DNA of 64,000 nt from Sipunculus nudus (taxonomy: Eukaryota > Annelida > Sipuncula > Golfingiida > Sipunculidae), in assembly GCA_026874595.1 (NCBI GenBank), contig CM049313.1, forward strand, positions 79,928,659-79,992,658. Direction: 5' to 3'. How positions within the stretch are numbered: the stretch's first letter is position 1; each line of letters begins with the position of its first letter. The notes below the pieces were generated by a model. The model was not told the DNA's origin. It searched no databases and saw only the letters and a program-made list of their open reading frames with translations. Shown in pieces: positions 1-12,786 of this stretch. The position numbers and the translations under genes were made by a program.

Positions 1-673
1 ACGTTCCATGACATCTACGCTTCTGATACAGCGACCTCGTTATAGGTTCCATGTCATCTACGTTCCTCATATAGCGATCTCGTTATACGTTCCATGTCAT
101 CTACGCTCCTCATACAGCGATCTCTTTATATATATATATATATATATATATACGTTCCATGTCATCTACACTGCTCATACAGCGATCTCTTTATACGTAC
201 CATGTCATCTACGCTCCCCATACGGCGATCTCGTTATAGGTTTCATGTCATCTACGCTCCTCACATAGCGATCTCTTTATACATTCCATGTTATCTACGC
301 TCCTCATACAGCGATCTCGTTACAGGTTCCATGTCATCTACACTGCTCATACAGCGATCTCTTTACACGTTCCATGTCATCTATGCTCCTCATACAGCGA
401 TCTCGTTATAGGTTCCATGTCATCTACGCTCCTCATACAGCGATCTCATTATAGGTTTCATGTCATCTACGCTCCTCATATAGCGACCTCGTTATATGTT
501 CCATGTCATCTACGCTCCTCATACAGCGACCTCGTTATATGTACCATGTCATCTACGCTCCTCATACAGCGATCTCATTATAGGTTTCATGTCATCTACG
601 CTCCTCATACAGCGATCTTGTTATACGTTCCATGTCATCTACACTCCTCATACAGCGATCTCGTTATACGTTC
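1..673. repeat. 43-bp minisatellite, left part
   Basis: Tandem 43-bp units beginning GTTCCATGTCATCTACG run from the window edge, with unit starts at 3, 46 and 89. A TA dinucleotide run interrupts the array near 127-152. Because 43 is not a multiple of 3, the frames rotate and give short artefactual open frames. The array stops in mid-unit (GTTC) at 673 and resumes at 2781 with the next bases of the unit, so 1-673 and 2781-3186 are one array split by an insertion. Confidence 0.93.
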
Positions 674-2780
674 CATAGGGGATTCTTAATATTCCTCATG
701 AATAATTAATCAGCTAGCGAAAGCGAGGCTTACTGGGAATAACAAGGAGCACGTGCTCACTCACCATGGCTATGTACAGCAACACAGACCTGTCAGTTGT
801 TCCATTTATCCACTTCAAATTTGTAAATGCTTACATACAAATTTTGTTAAAAGCATCTGGAAAGAAGTATATATTACCCAAAGGAATCTGCTGCTATGAG
901 CACAATGTGAACCCGACTTGTAAGGGAGGTACTTTCCAGTGACTCTTAACATAATAAAGTTAAAGACCCTTGGGCTCACATCTACTTGGCTCTACGGTCT
1001 ATGCTAGCTATGAATCAAACCACAGGATGCCATTAATTGCCCGAGGTCAATTAAAATATCAAGATATACAAGTGTCGGGCACAGGTGCTGACTGATACAC
1101 ATTCCAGACGGCACAGAATGAGGTGGTCTGTGCATGGTTCCTCTGATTGTGTACATTAATACTAAGTTTCTTGTTTCATGTACAGTAGGCACCGAGAGAC
1201 ACACACACCAAAACACTTTCGGCAGTACGCTGCTTATACTGCCATTATGAAGTCATTAACTTAATAAAGACTAATAAAGCATAAATGAAACATGTCTGCC
1301 TCTGTGATTGTTAAAAGTGTTCTGAAATAAAATTATGAAATGTTTTCTATTCACAAGCCTATTAAAAATATAGATGTAGGTATGCTGTATCTGGCACCAA
1401 TAGAAAATACACTGTATTTTTAGTGACATAACCAACACATAGCTGTCAAGTGAAACACTATGTCACAGGTCATTTAAAAAAATATATCGCTCCTCATTAG
1501 ATAGTGATATGGTGAGTTCCTGGGCATGGCAAGGATTATATTAGTGCATGGGCAGAAACAGAATTTTATAAATGACACCTTTTTCCAGCAAGACTTTACA
1601 TAATTTGAGAAAAAAAATATAAAAATATGTAAGGTATGAATTATGGAATAATATATTCATTTTAATTAATGCTCAACACTTCACCAGCTCCACACCTTTT
1701 AACTCAGATTAGTTCCTTCAAAAATTCTTTATAAATCGAATATAAAAAGTAATGTGTCATATACTAAAACTTCATATTTGTTATGAATAAAGAGTTAAAA
1801 TATACTGACGGCGTGTCCTACAGCTGTGTGACATAAACTGCATTGACAAACAATGGAAACGGTGACACAAGAATTGCATGAGTTAAATATTCTTTAAATT
1901 GCAGTGGGTCTAGGCTGGTCATGTGGGGATATATCTATAATTGTTTCGCAATCATGTAATTTAAGGGTCTTAAAGCTATCCACAGATGCCATCTTAGAGG
2001 GCCTCAAGTAAAAATGAGATAAAATGATGACATTAAGTTTTGGTAATATAAAATGTAAGCCCCTTCAACCAATTGAGACATACCAATGTATCTATTATCT
2101 ATAAACCAGTAAGGGGATCAATGCTTGGCTGGTAAAAACTATATGCAGATCTTTGCTAAATGTCACCATCAAGTTAAATATGTTGGTAGTCTTCTATCAT
2201 TATTTATTTATGTTATTTATTTATTTTAATAAAGTACAATTAATTGCATGTGTATGGACACAGATTTTGTGAAACAGCACAGTATTTTAAAATATCTTGA
2301 CACGTACATAATAAAAGTAAGGCAAAACAAATGAGGGCATGGACCATGTAAAAATGATATTTTAATATGTGCCTTTATAAATTGATACAGATCATTAAAA
2401 ATCATTGTTCTAAAATGGTTGTTCATTTACTTAATTCTATGAACAAATATAACAAACAGCAGACCAAACCAGGAACATATGAACACACAATCTCAAAGAG
2501 TCCCTCATCCAGATGTATGAATTAATTAGTAATTTCCACTGTTTCTTTCTACCTGGATCACTTATGAAAACTAATGAAAAATCAAATCTGATGTCCAATT
2601 AGTAAATGAGTAGGATGAAGATACAGAATAGGCTGTGACACGACCTGCCTTGCTGAGCCAAACTGTATCAGCACATGTGTTACTGCTGTGACAAGTGAGC
2701 ACGTGTCTTTGTTATTCCCCATTGGCCTCGCTTTGGCCTCTGGTATGTGTGGCATGCATAGAATTTAAGAGTCCCCTATG
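674..2780. mobile_element. 2.1-kb non-autonomous element with imperfect terminal inverted repeats
   Basis: The two ends are imperfect inverted repeats about 90 bp long. The left end begins CATAGGGGATTCTTAA; the reverse complement of the right end begins CATAGGGGACTCTTAA. Further inward both ends share AAAGCGAGGC, GGGAATAACAA and CACGTGCTCACT, in the same order and at similar spacing. The element lies exactly between two halves of a 43-bp repeat unit. Joining the flanks restores GTTCCATGTCATC, so there is no obvious target-site duplication, although a 2-4 bp one could be hidden in the CAT/ATG at the ends. The interior is AT-rich, with no open frame above about 70 codons and no recognisable transposase, so it would be non-autonomous. 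The superfamily is not identified. Confidence 0.72.
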
Positions 2781-3186
2781 CATGTCATCTACGCTCCTCA
2801 TACAGTGACCTCGTTATATGTACCATGTCATCTACGCTCCTCATACAGCGATCTCTTTATAGGTTCATGTCATCTACGCTCCTCATACAGCGATCTCATT
2901 ATAGGTTCATGTCATCTACGCTCCTCATACAGCGATCTCGTTATAGGTTCATGTCATCTACACTCCTCATACAGCGACCTCGTTATATGTTCCATGTCAT
3001 CTACGCTCCTCATATCGCGACCTCGTTATATGTACCATATCATCTACGCTCCTCATACGGCCGTCTCGTTACAGGTTCCATGTCATCTACACTGCTCATA
3101 AAGCGATCTCGTTATACGTTCCATGTCATCTATGCTCCTCATACAGCGACCTCTTTATACGTTCCATGTATTCTACGCCCCCAGTG
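2781..3186. repeat. 43-bp minisatellite, right part
   Basis: Continuation of the array at 1-673, with the same core (CATGTCATCTACGCTCCTCA). Several units lack one C and are 42 bp long. The last unit is degenerate (CATGTATTCTACGCCC) and the array ends near 3186. Confidence 0.92.
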
Positions 3187-3640
3187 GTCTTGTTAAGTTC
3201 TTCCTATTTACACACATCTTGAACCAGGAGTATTAGCCTCAGACCCGCCGCTGGGCGTTGGTACCGGGCCAACAAAGTTTCGACCAATGAGAGCGGGGCA
3301 TCTGAGAGAGCGTTTTCCAAGTTTTCCCGAAATGGTCTACTTCATATGTTAAAACCTTTACTCTGCCTGTGTCAAGGCCTGGTGGCGGTCTTCCAATAAC
3401 GCATGACGCATAACGCATCAGCAGATAAATATTGTCAAAAATGCCATCCAAAACCGCACACTACCACTCTCCAACAGTACTATACAGATAGAACTTGCAT
3501 CTTTAGAATATTATGAATCATTAGAATTAAAATAATACGCAATATGTTTGACCGAAGAATCTTGCCAAATTAGGTTGTGAAAGGTGAAAATCCATTGGGA
3601 GCCTTAAAGGGTTAAATGATGACAGCTGTTAATATTGCCC
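3187..3640. other. Spacer between two tandem arrays
   Basis: Non-repetitive sequence between the 43-bp and 22-bp arrays. The first 250 bases are richer in G and C than the surroundings and contain a 70-codon minus-strand frame (3239-3451) with no recognisable domain. I see no gene here. Confidence 0.5.
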
Positions 3641-6600
3641 TTTGAGAGCTGATGTAGCACTCTGCAAGAGCTGATGTTTCACTCTGTGAGAGCTGATATT
3701 GCACTCTGTAAAAACTTATGTGACACTCTGTGAAAACTGATGTGGCAGTCTGTGGAAACTGATGTGGCACTCTAGGAGAGCTGATGGTTCAATCTGTGAA
3801 AGCTGATGATGCTCTCTTTGAGAGTTGAGGTGGAACTCAGTGAGGGCTGATGTGACACTCTGTGAAAGCTGATGTTTCACTCTGTGAAAGCTGATGTAGC
3901 AATCTGCGAGAGTTTATGTAGCACTCTGTGAGAGCTGATGTGGCACTCTATGAAAACTGATGTGGCACTCTGCGAGAGCTGATGTAGCACTCTGCGAGAG
4001 CTGATGTGGTACTCTGTGAAAGCTGAATTGGCACCCTGTGAAAGCAGATGTGGTACTCTGCGAGAGTTGATGTAGCACTCTGTGAGAGCTGATATGGAAC
4101 TCTGTGAAAGCTGATGTGGCACTCTGTGAAAGCTGATGTGGCACTCTGTGAGTGTTGATGTAGCACTCTGTGAGAGCTGATGTTTCACTCTGTGAAAACT
4201 GATGTGGCACTCTGCGAGAGCTGATGTGGCACTCTGCCAGAGCTGATGTTTCACTCTGTGAAAGCTGATGTGGCACTCTGTGAAAGCTGATGTGGCAGTC
4301 TGTGGAAACTGATGTGGCACTCTACGAGAGCTGATGGTTCAATCTGTGAAAGCTGATGATGCTCTCTTTGAGAGTTGAGGTGGAACTCAGTGAGGGCTGA
4401 TGTGACACTCTGTGAAAGCTGATGTTTCACTCTGTGAAAGCTGATGTAGCAATCTGCGAGAGTTTATGTAGCACTCTGTGAGAGCTGATGTGGCACTCTA
4501 TGAAAACTGATGTGGCACTCTGCGAGAGCTGATGTAGCACTCTGCGAGAGCTGATGTGGTACTCTGTGAAAGCTGAATTGGCACCCTGTGAAAGCAGATG
4601 TGGTACTCTGCGAGAGTTGATGTGGCACTCTGTGAAAGCTGATGTGGCACTCTGTGAGTGTTGATGTAGCACTCTGTGAGAGCTGATGTTTCACTCTGTG
4701 AAAACTGATGTGGCACTCTGCGAGAGCTGATGTGGCACTCTGCCAGAGCTGATGTTTCACTCTGTGAAAGCTGATGTGGCACTCTGTGAAAGCTGATGTG
4801 GCACTCTGTGAAAACTGTTGGTTCACTCTGTGGAAACTGATGTGGCACTCTACGAGAGCTGATGGTTTAATCTGTGAAAGCTGATGATGCCCTCTCTCTG
4901 AGTTGAGGTGGAACTCATTGAGAGCTGATGTGGCACTCTGTGAAAGCTGATGTGGCACTCTGCCAGAGCTGATGTTTCACTCTGTGAAAGTTGATGTGGC
5001 ACTCTGTGAAAACTGATGTGGCACTCTGCGAGAGCTGATGTGGCACTCTGCCAGAGCTGATGTTTCACTCTGTGAAAGCTGATGTGGCACTCTGTGAAAG
5101 CTGATGTGGCAGTCTGTGGAAACTGATGTGGCACTCTACGAGAGCTGATGGTTCAATCTGTGAAAGCTGATGATGCTCTCTTTGAGAGTTGAGGTGGAAC
5201 TCAGTGAGGGCTGATGTGACACTCTGTGAAAGCTGATGTTTCACTCTGTGAAAGCTGATGTAGCAATCTGTGAGAGTTTATGTAGCACTCTGTGAGAGCT
5301 GATGTGGCACTCTATGAAAACTGATGTGGCACTCTGCGAGAGCTGATGTAGCACTCTGCGAGAGCTGATGTGGTACTCTGTGAAAGCTGAATTGGCACCC
5401 TGTGAAAGCAGATGTGGTACTCTGCGAGAGTTGATGTAGCACTCTGTGAGAGCTGATATGGAACTCTGTGAAAGCTGATGTGGCACTCTGTGAAAGCTGA
5501 TGTGGCACTCTGTGAGTGTTGATGTAGCACTCTGTGAGAGCTGATGTTTCACTCTGTGAAAACTGATGTGGCACTCTGCGAGAGCTGATGTGGCACTCTG
5601 CCAGAGCTGATGTTTCACTCTGTGAAAGCTGATGTGGCACTCTGTGAAAGCTGATGTGGCACTCTGTGAAAACTGTTGGTTCACTCTGTGGAAACTGATG
5701 TGGCACTCTACGAGAGCTGATGGTTTAATCTGTGAAAGCTGATGATGCCCTCTCTCTGAGTTGAGGTGGAACTCATTGAGAGCTGATGTGGCACTCTGTA
5801 AAAGCTGATGTGGCACTCTGTGAAAGCTGATGTGGTACTCTGTGAAAGTTGATGTGGCACTCTGTGAAAGCTGATGTGGTACTCTGCGAGAGTTGATGTA
5901 GCACTATGTGAGAGCTGATATGGCACTCTGTGAAAGCTGATGTGGCACTCTGTGAGAGCTGATGTAACACTCTGCAAGAGCTGATGTAGCATTCCATGAG
6001 AGCTGATATGGCACTCTGTGAAAACTGATGTGGCACTCTGTGAGAGCTGATGTAAGACTGTGCGAGAGCTTATGTGGAACTCTGTGAACGCTGATGTGGC
6101 ACTCTGTCAAATCTGATGTGGCACTCTGCGAGAGCTGATGTGGAACTCTATGAAAGCTGATGTGGCACTCTGCGAGAGCTGGTGTGGCACTCTGCCAGGG
6201 CTGATGTTTCACCCTGTGAAAGCTGATGTGGCACTCTGTGAAAGCTGATGTGGCACTCTGTGAAAACTGTTGGTTCACTCTGTGGAAACTGATGTGGCAC
6301 TCTACGAGAGCTGATGGTTTAATCTGTGAAAGCTGATGATGCCCTCTCTCTGAGTTGAGGTGGAACTCATTGAGAGCTGATGTGGCACTCTGTGAAAGCT
6401 GATGTGGCACTCTGCCAGAGCTGATGTTTCACTCTGTGAAAGTTGATGTGGCACTCTGTGAAAGCTGATGTGGTACTCTGCGAGAGTTGATGTAGCACTA
6501 TGTGAGAGCTGATATGGCACTCTGTGAAAGCTGATGTGGCACTCTGTGAGAGCTGATGTAACACTCTGCAAGAGCTGATGTAGCACTCCATGAGAGCTGA

Positions 6601-8296
6601 TATGGCACTCTGTAAAAGCTGATGTGGCACTCTGTGAGAGCTGATGTAAGACTCTGCGAGAGCTTATGTGGAACTCTGTGAAAGCTGATGTGGCACTCTT
6701 TCAAATCTGATGTGGCACTCTGCGAGAGCTGATGAAGCACTCTGCGAGAGCTGATGTTTCACTCTGCGAGAGCTGATGTGGCACTCTATGAAAGCTGATG
6801 TGGCACTCTGTGAAATCTGATGTGGCACTCTGTGAAATCTGATGTGGCACTCTGTGAAAACTGTTGAATCACTCTGTGAAAACTGATGTGACACTCTACG
6901 AGAGCTGATGGTTCAATCTGTGAAAGCTGATGATGCTCTCTGTGAGAGATGAGGTGAAACTCAGTGAGAGCTGATGTGGCACTCTGTGAAAGCTGATGTG
7001 GCAGTCTGTGAAAGCTGATGTGACACGCTGCGAGATTTGATGTAGCACTCTGTGAGAGCTGAAGTGGCACGCTGTGAGAACTTATATGGCACTCTACGAG
7101 AACTGATGTACCACTCTGCGAAAGCTGAGGTTTCACTCTGTGAAAGCGATGTGGCAGTCTGTGAGAGCTTATGTTGCACACTGTGTTAACTGATGTGGCA
7201 CTTCACGAGAGCTGATGGTGCAATCTGAGAAAGCTGATGATGCTCTCTGAGAGAGTTAAGGTTGAACTCAGTGAGAGCTGATATGGCACTCTATGAAAGC
7301 TGATGTGGTACACTGTGAAAGCTGATGTGGCATTCTGTGAAAGCTGATGTGGTACTCTGCGAGAGTTGATGTAAAACTCTGTGAGAGCTGATATGGCACT
7401 CTGTCAAATCTGATGTGGCACTCTGCGAGAGCTGATGTAGCACTCTGCGAGAGCTGATGTTTTACTCCATGAGAGCTGATATGGCACTCTGTGAAAGCTG
7501 ATGTGGCACTCTGTGATAGCTGATGTATCACTCTGTGAGAGCTGATGTTTCACTCTGTGAGAGCTGATATGGCACTCTGTGAAAGCTGATGTGGCACCCT
7601 GTGAGAGCTGATGTGGCACTCTGTGAGAGCTGATGTAAGACTCTGCGAAAGCTGATGTGGCACTCTGTCAAATCTGATGTGGCACTCTGCGAGAGCTGAT
7701 GTTTCACTCTGCGAGAGCTGATGTTTCACTCTGCGAGAGCTGATGTGGCACTCTATGAAAGCTGATGTGGCACTCTGTGAAAACTGTTGGTTCACTCTGT
7801 GAAAACTGATGTGACACTCTGTGAGAGCTGATGTAAGACTCTGCGAAAGCTGATGTGGTATCTGCGAGAGCTGATGTAACACTCTGCGAGAGCTGATGTG
7901 GAACTCTGGACTTTAAGCCTATATCCTACACCGGTTCACTCTGTGAAAACTGATGTGGCACTCTACGAGAGCTAATGGTTCAATCTGTGAAGGCTGATGA
8001 TGCTCTCTGTGAGAGTTGAGGTGGAACTCGGTAAGAGCTGATGTGGCACTCTGTGAAGCTGATGTTTCACTCTGTGAGAGCTGATATTTTCACTCTATGA
8101 AAGCTGATGTGACACTGCGAGAGTTGATGTAGCACTCTGTGAGAGCTGATGTGGCACTCTGTGATAGCTGATGTATCACTCTGTGAGAGCTGATGTTTCA
8201 CTCTGTGAGAGCTGATGTTTCACTCTGTGAGAGCTGATGTGGCACTCTGTGAGAGCTGATGTGGCACTCTGGACTTTAAGCCTATATCCTACACCG
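3641..8296. repeat. 22-bp satellite with higher-order repeats
   Basis: About 4.6 kb of degenerate 22-bp units on the theme TGATGTGGCACTCTGTGAAAGC. The marker variants GATGGTTCAATCTG (3783, 4333, 5147) and GATGGTTTAATCTG (4861, 5719, 6313) recur at spacings of 550, 814, 858 and 594 bp. All are exact multiples of 22, so blocks of 25-39 monomers have been duplicated as higher-order units. A different 26-bp sequence starting GGACTTTAAGCC appears inside the array (7908-7933) and again at its right end (8271-8296). The many minus-strand frames reading HISFHRVPHQLSQS are translations of the repeat. Confidence 0.95.
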
Positions 8297-8840
8297 AAGC
8301 ACGTACCGGAATCCTGCCTCATTTCAGGGCTACGGCAGCACTATCTAAAATACTCATCACCAATATATTTCATTAAGGTAAATGTGTTGAAATAAAATTT
8401 GAATGGCATTTAGAATCTGAATAAAATCGATAGAAGGGTACCAACAAACAGCGCCTGAGTTGGAAGCCGAGCAGGGTGACAACTTTAATTATGCAAAACC
8501 TTTCCTGTTAAGGTCTGTATTTTTACACACGTATTTGTGACATGTCCGGACTTGCGCACTCCCTGGCGACTCGTTACCTTGTTATGCCATTTATATGAAT
8601 AAAAAATAGCCTCCAGTCAGAGTCTCACTCCGATTTATTAAAGGCGGGTTAATAAAGGTATTAAATGTCGTCATATGACAGCGATACATTGTCGCAAGCA
8701 GGGACAGTTATTGTTACCTGTATTTGTATTGACTGTGATAAAATAACGCCTAAAACATGGCTGCATTATATCCTGATGTTATATGAATTAACCCAAGGCC
8801 TTCACTCTAATACTCCTACCTCGCCCTTCCTCTTAATCTC
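8297..8840. other. Unique spacer, no gene seen
   Basis: AT-rich single-copy sequence between the 22-bp satellite and a pyrimidine-rich array. A 68-codon frame at 8665-8871 runs into the next array and shows no domain. Confidence 0.5.
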
Positions 8841-9280
8841 TCTCACTGCCTCTGTTGCTCTGTGTCTCTGATTTCTGTTTGTCTGTCTCTGTTGCTCTGT
8901 GTATCTGATTTCTGTTTGTCGGTCTCTGTTACCTTGTGTCTCTGATTTCTGTTTGTCTGTCTCTGTTACCTTGTGTATCTGATTTCTGCTTGTCTGTCTC
9001 TGTTACCTTGTGTATCTGATTTCTGTTTGTCTGCCTCTGTTGCTCTGAGTCTCTGATTTCTGTTTGTCTGTCTCTGTTGCTCTGTGTATCTGATTTCTGT
9101 TTGTCGGTCTCTGTTACCTTGTGTCTCTGATTTCTGTTTGTCTGTCTCTGTTACCTTGTGTATCTGATTTCTGTTTGTCTGTCTCTGTTACCTTGTGTAT
9201 CTGATTTCTGTTTGTTTGTCTCTGTTGCTCTGTGTCTCTGATTTCTGTTTGTCTGTCTCTGTTACATTGTGTATCTCTGT
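8841..9280. repeat. 37-bp pyrimidine-rich minisatellite
   Basis: About 12 units of 37 bp on the theme TCTCTGTTACCTTGTGTATC followed by TGATTTCTGTTTGTCTG. Two variants (GCTCTGTG and ACCTTGTG) alternate in blocks. The + strand is strongly T and C rich, with no continuous frame. Confidence 0.9.
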
Positions 9281-10215
9281 TGTTTGATGACCGCCTCCCT
9301 GCCTACCGGTTTTAATTTCCTGTCTGTCTGTGCGTCTTCCTTCCTTTCTTTGTTGTTTGATATCCGCCTCCGTTTCTCTGTTGTTTGATGAACGCCTCGC
9401 CGCCTACCGGTTTCAATTTCCTTTCTGTCTGTGCGTCTGCCTCCCTTTCTCTATTGTTTGATGACCGCCTCAATGCCTACCGTTTTAACTTCCTGTTTGT
9501 CTCTACGTCTGTCCTCTTTCTCTGGTGTTTGATGACCGCCTCATTGCCTACCGTTTTAACTTCCTGACTGTCTGTGCGTCTGCCCCCTTTCTCTGGTGTT
9601 TGATGAACGCCTGCTCGCCTACCGTTTAAACTTACTGTGTATCTGTGCGTCTGCCTCCATTTCTCTGGTGTTTGATGACCACCTCGCCTTCCGTTTAAAA
9701 TTTCCTGTCTGTCTGTGCGTCTGCCTCCCTTTCTCTGTTGTTTGTTGAACGCCTCGCCGCCTACCGTTTTTAATTTCCTGTCTGTCAGTGCGTCTGCCTC
9801 TCTTTCTCTGGTGTTTGACGACCACCTCGCCTACCGTTTTAAATTTCCTGTCTGTCTGTGCGTCTACCTCCCTTTCTCTGGTGTTAAATGACCGCCTCGC
9901 CTACCGTTTTTAACTTCCTGTCTGTCAGTGCGTCTGCCTCTCTTTCTCTGGTGTTTGACGACCACCTCGCCTACCGTTTTAAATTTCCTGTCTGTCTGTG
10001 CGTCTACCTCCCTTTCCCTGGTGTTAAATGACCGCCTCGCCTACCGTTTTTAACTTCCTGTCTGTCTGTCCGTCTGCCTCTCTTTCTCTGGTGTTTGATG
10101 ACCGCCTCCATGCCTACCGTTTTTAACCTTCTGTCTGTCAGTGCGTCTTCCTTCCTTTCACTGTTGTTGATATCCGCCTCCCTTTCTCTATCGTTTGATG
10201 ACCGCCTCGCCGCCC
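9281..10215. repeat. About 70-bp pyrimidine-rich minisatellite
   Basis: About 13 units of roughly 70 bp. Each contains TTGATGACCGCCTCGCCTAC, a CGTTTTAA-type AT patch, TTCCTGTCTGTCTGTGCGTC and CCTTTCTCTGGTGT. It follows the 37-bp array directly and shares its TCTGT-rich composition, so the two may share an origin. Frames through it are short and inconsistent. Confidence 0.87.
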
Positions 10216-10314
10216 AACGTTTCGGAATCTGTCTACCACCACCGCACTGTTCCTCTCACTTTATGTCCATTTGTTCAGGTCTTATGTCCCCAGGTCCTCT
10301 GAGCTGTTTGTCTG

Positions 10315-10318
<4 letters not shown>

Positions 10319-10365
<47 letters not shown>
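10319..10365. repeat. CT dinucleotide microsatellite
   Basis: Uninterrupted (CT)n of about 23 units, embedded in pyrimidine-rich sequence just right of the 70-bp array. Confidence 0.97.
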
Positions 10366-10367
<2 letters not shown>

Positions 10368-12510
10368 GTCTGTCTTACTCTCTGTCAGTCTATTTTTTTG
10401 TTCGAAATGACCCTCTGTCCGCTTTATTCCGTAAACCTGAATTTATTTTTTATAATCACGTGACACTGGGTTTGTATACAGGGCATGAATCATCAGCGTT
10501 ATCTACACCGTGCCAGTAGCTACTTTTTCAATCACTGCGGTCCAGCATATATAATATTTCACTCAAGCAGGGTGACAAAAATAGCTTTAAGTATTAATCC
10601 GCGTGATAATATTAAACAATAATTAGCTGAAAGGAAATGTGAAAGGTAGACGTCACGCTACACTGAATAAACGACCATGGTCAGAGCGAAGGCACATCAA
10701 AAGCTAAAGAAGGTATCATTTGTTCTTCAATGCAGGGATTTCCATTTAACAGCAGAGGGTTACATGTAGCCATCATGGTAAACCCCATTAGCAAACACAT
10801 CAGACCACAGTTTAATACATTGAGGCGATCCTGAGGAAATATTAATAACGGGTATGCCAGTGCCAATGATAAACTCTCTTACGCCTTTCACAGTCCATCA
10901 TGTAAAATTCCGTTTCTATGAAAGTTTGATCCGACAACATGTACATATAACGAGCAAATGGCGTGACGGGCGCATATTTATAGTCCAGCTTTGGCAGTAT
11001 AAACCTACTAATGTGCTCCAGGCATCATAGCACTAAATAAATGCTTAATGATTTTCCTTTGTGCATTGCAGCTACTATTTTTGGTGACCATTTTCCATGT
11101 GTGCTAAAATAAATATTAGTCGAAGAAAAGGTACCACTGCGACAGGTAGACAACAGGCTCCGTGGATTTCAACGCTGTGTGGCATTTAACGCCAAATGGT
11201 ACTTTCCTGCGGCAGAACAATTCACCTTTGTATATTATCATTAGTTAGTCGAGGATGACTTGTAAAGGGCCGGGTAACAATAGCTAGGAGGTGGCTATAT
11301 ATGCCATCCTCCCGTGATATGTCCCCAAATGTATGGCAGCGTATCGTGTTTCAAGATGGCGTCAGTTCCGGTCCCGCGTACCCAACCAGCAGACGATATC
11401 CGGTGTCATTGTGAACGCTGTATTGTGCTTGCTATTGTTTTTGTTAGCCCTTTATCCTCGCTAAATACCTGACTACTTGCCCGCCACAGCCTGTCACATT
11501 ATTAAAGAAAGACAGTGATTCTCAAAGCAAAATGAGTAGATCAGTAAAGCATAAATGGGCAGTTATACAATAAACCCTGCATCAACTATTTCATGAAACC
11601 ACATAAAGTTGATAAAAGCGATGGCAGTGGTTCCGCTGACCGCAAAGTATTTCCGCCGGGAACATGGGTAAATATCAGACCTGAACTTCTGAGGCGTCTC
11701 CCAGACATGAATTTAACTCCAAGACTTAAGAGGTTCATTGCAGAAGATGGCCTAGCCATCACAAAATAATTTGATTTAGTGATTTACCAAAGCAAATCGG
11801 CGATTTTATTCTGACACTTATGAATTTATTAGACCGATCGCAAAGCATTCACCTGTAGAGAGAGAATAATTAACAGAAAACGCAGGTGATGTATTCTCCT
11901 GTAACACAGCGTGGAGTAAATGTCCGTTAGTTCAACAAGCAGGGGGATTTTAGCAACTGTGAATATATGTTCAATTGATTGGTTTGGGTTTTTAATATCT
12001 AAATTTCATTTTCCAATTATATGTTTCCTTTTGTACATATGCAGGAATTTATTTAAAAACGTGAAATTTATATGTTAACGTGCACGTTTCATATGTGAAG
12101 GAACTCATTTGTGATTCTTTTTTTAATAACCTAAGGGCAGAGACGGGACAGAAACACAAAGTACGTATAATCGGCGTTTGTTAATTTGTTGCTTAAAGCC
12201 CCTTTCTTCCTGTCATTAGGCGCTGTATATGATGGCACATAGGTTTCATCCTAGTCTCGCGTTCCCCCTAGTATACGAGCCTCTTGATAACAATATCAAA
12301 TATTTCTTCATTATATATTACGTAATTACCCCTGTAGAACCCAATTAGCTCGTCTGCTAGAGTCATTCTATCTCAACCACTGCCTCCAGCATTCCAAGCT
12401 GAGACTGCATGTACTGAAGGTCTGTCAGTGCGATTATTTAAACCGAACAGCCCTTTTAACCATTCCTGGATGGAAAACTGTAACAGACCATGGGTTCAGG
12501 TCGTACAAGT
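10366..12510. other. Single-copy interval, possible regulatory sequence
   Basis: About 2.1 kb without tandem repeats and moderately less AT-rich than its surroundings. It contains an AAGATGGCG context at 11353 starting a 38-codon frame, a 58-codon frame listed separately, and motif-dense stretches near 10960-11330. No splice structure or domain was identified. Confidence 0.35.
11593..11769 (+). CDS. Candidate 58-codon open reading frame, unidentified
   Basis: An ATG-initiated frame of 58 codons ending in TAA. The predicted peptide is mixed and non-repetitive, including PPGTWVNIRPELLRRLPDMN and an LKRFIAEDG stretch. It looks more like protein than most short frames in this AT-rich DNA. An in-frame TAA lies about 16 codons upstream, so the frame cannot extend far unless spliced. 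There is no signal peptide, no membrane segment and no recognised domain. It could be a small gene, an exon, or a remnant of a transposon gene. Function unknown and coding status unproven. Confidence 0.2.
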   Translation: MKPHKVDKSDGSGSADRKVFPPGTWVNIRPELLRRLPDMNLTPRLKRFIAEDGLAITK

Positions 12511-12553
12511 TGTGTGTGTGGTTGGGTGGGTGGGTGGGGGGGGGGGGGGGGGG
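12511..12553. repeat. G-rich tract with 18-base G run
   Basis: GTGTGTG, then GGGTGGGTGGGTG, then an uninterrupted run of 18 G (12536-12553). The sequence can form a G-quadruplex. The true length is uncertain because homopolymers are prone to assembly error. Confidence 0.9.
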
Positions 12554-12671
12554 TGTCTCCAATTTTTGATGATCCTATAATTCTAGATGACATTTTCCCA
12601 TGTTCATAATATTTATTGCATTAAGGCTGGAATAATGAAACTCTGAACATACAACTGTTTATGGCTCGGGT

Positions 12672-12786
12672 GACAGACAAAAGCCCACCCTGACAAAAGC
12701 CCACCCTGACAAAGGCCCACCGGACAAGAGCCCACTGGACAAAAACCCACCCCTAAAAGTGCAGGCCTGGACAAAAGCCCACCCTT
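12672..12786. repeat. 17-bp minisatellite
   Basis: About five degenerate copies of CTGACAAAAGCCCACC, with variants GGACAAGAGCCCA and GGACAAAAACCCA, then a displaced last copy at about 12770. Too short and degenerate to be coding. Confidence 0.8.

Noticed and set aside
3239..3451. 70-codon minus-strand frame
   Set aside because: No domain, no splice context and no neighbour to support it.
3877..7882. Many minus-strand HISFHRVPHQLSQS frames
   Set aside because: Translations of the 22-bp satellite (three units make 66 bases).
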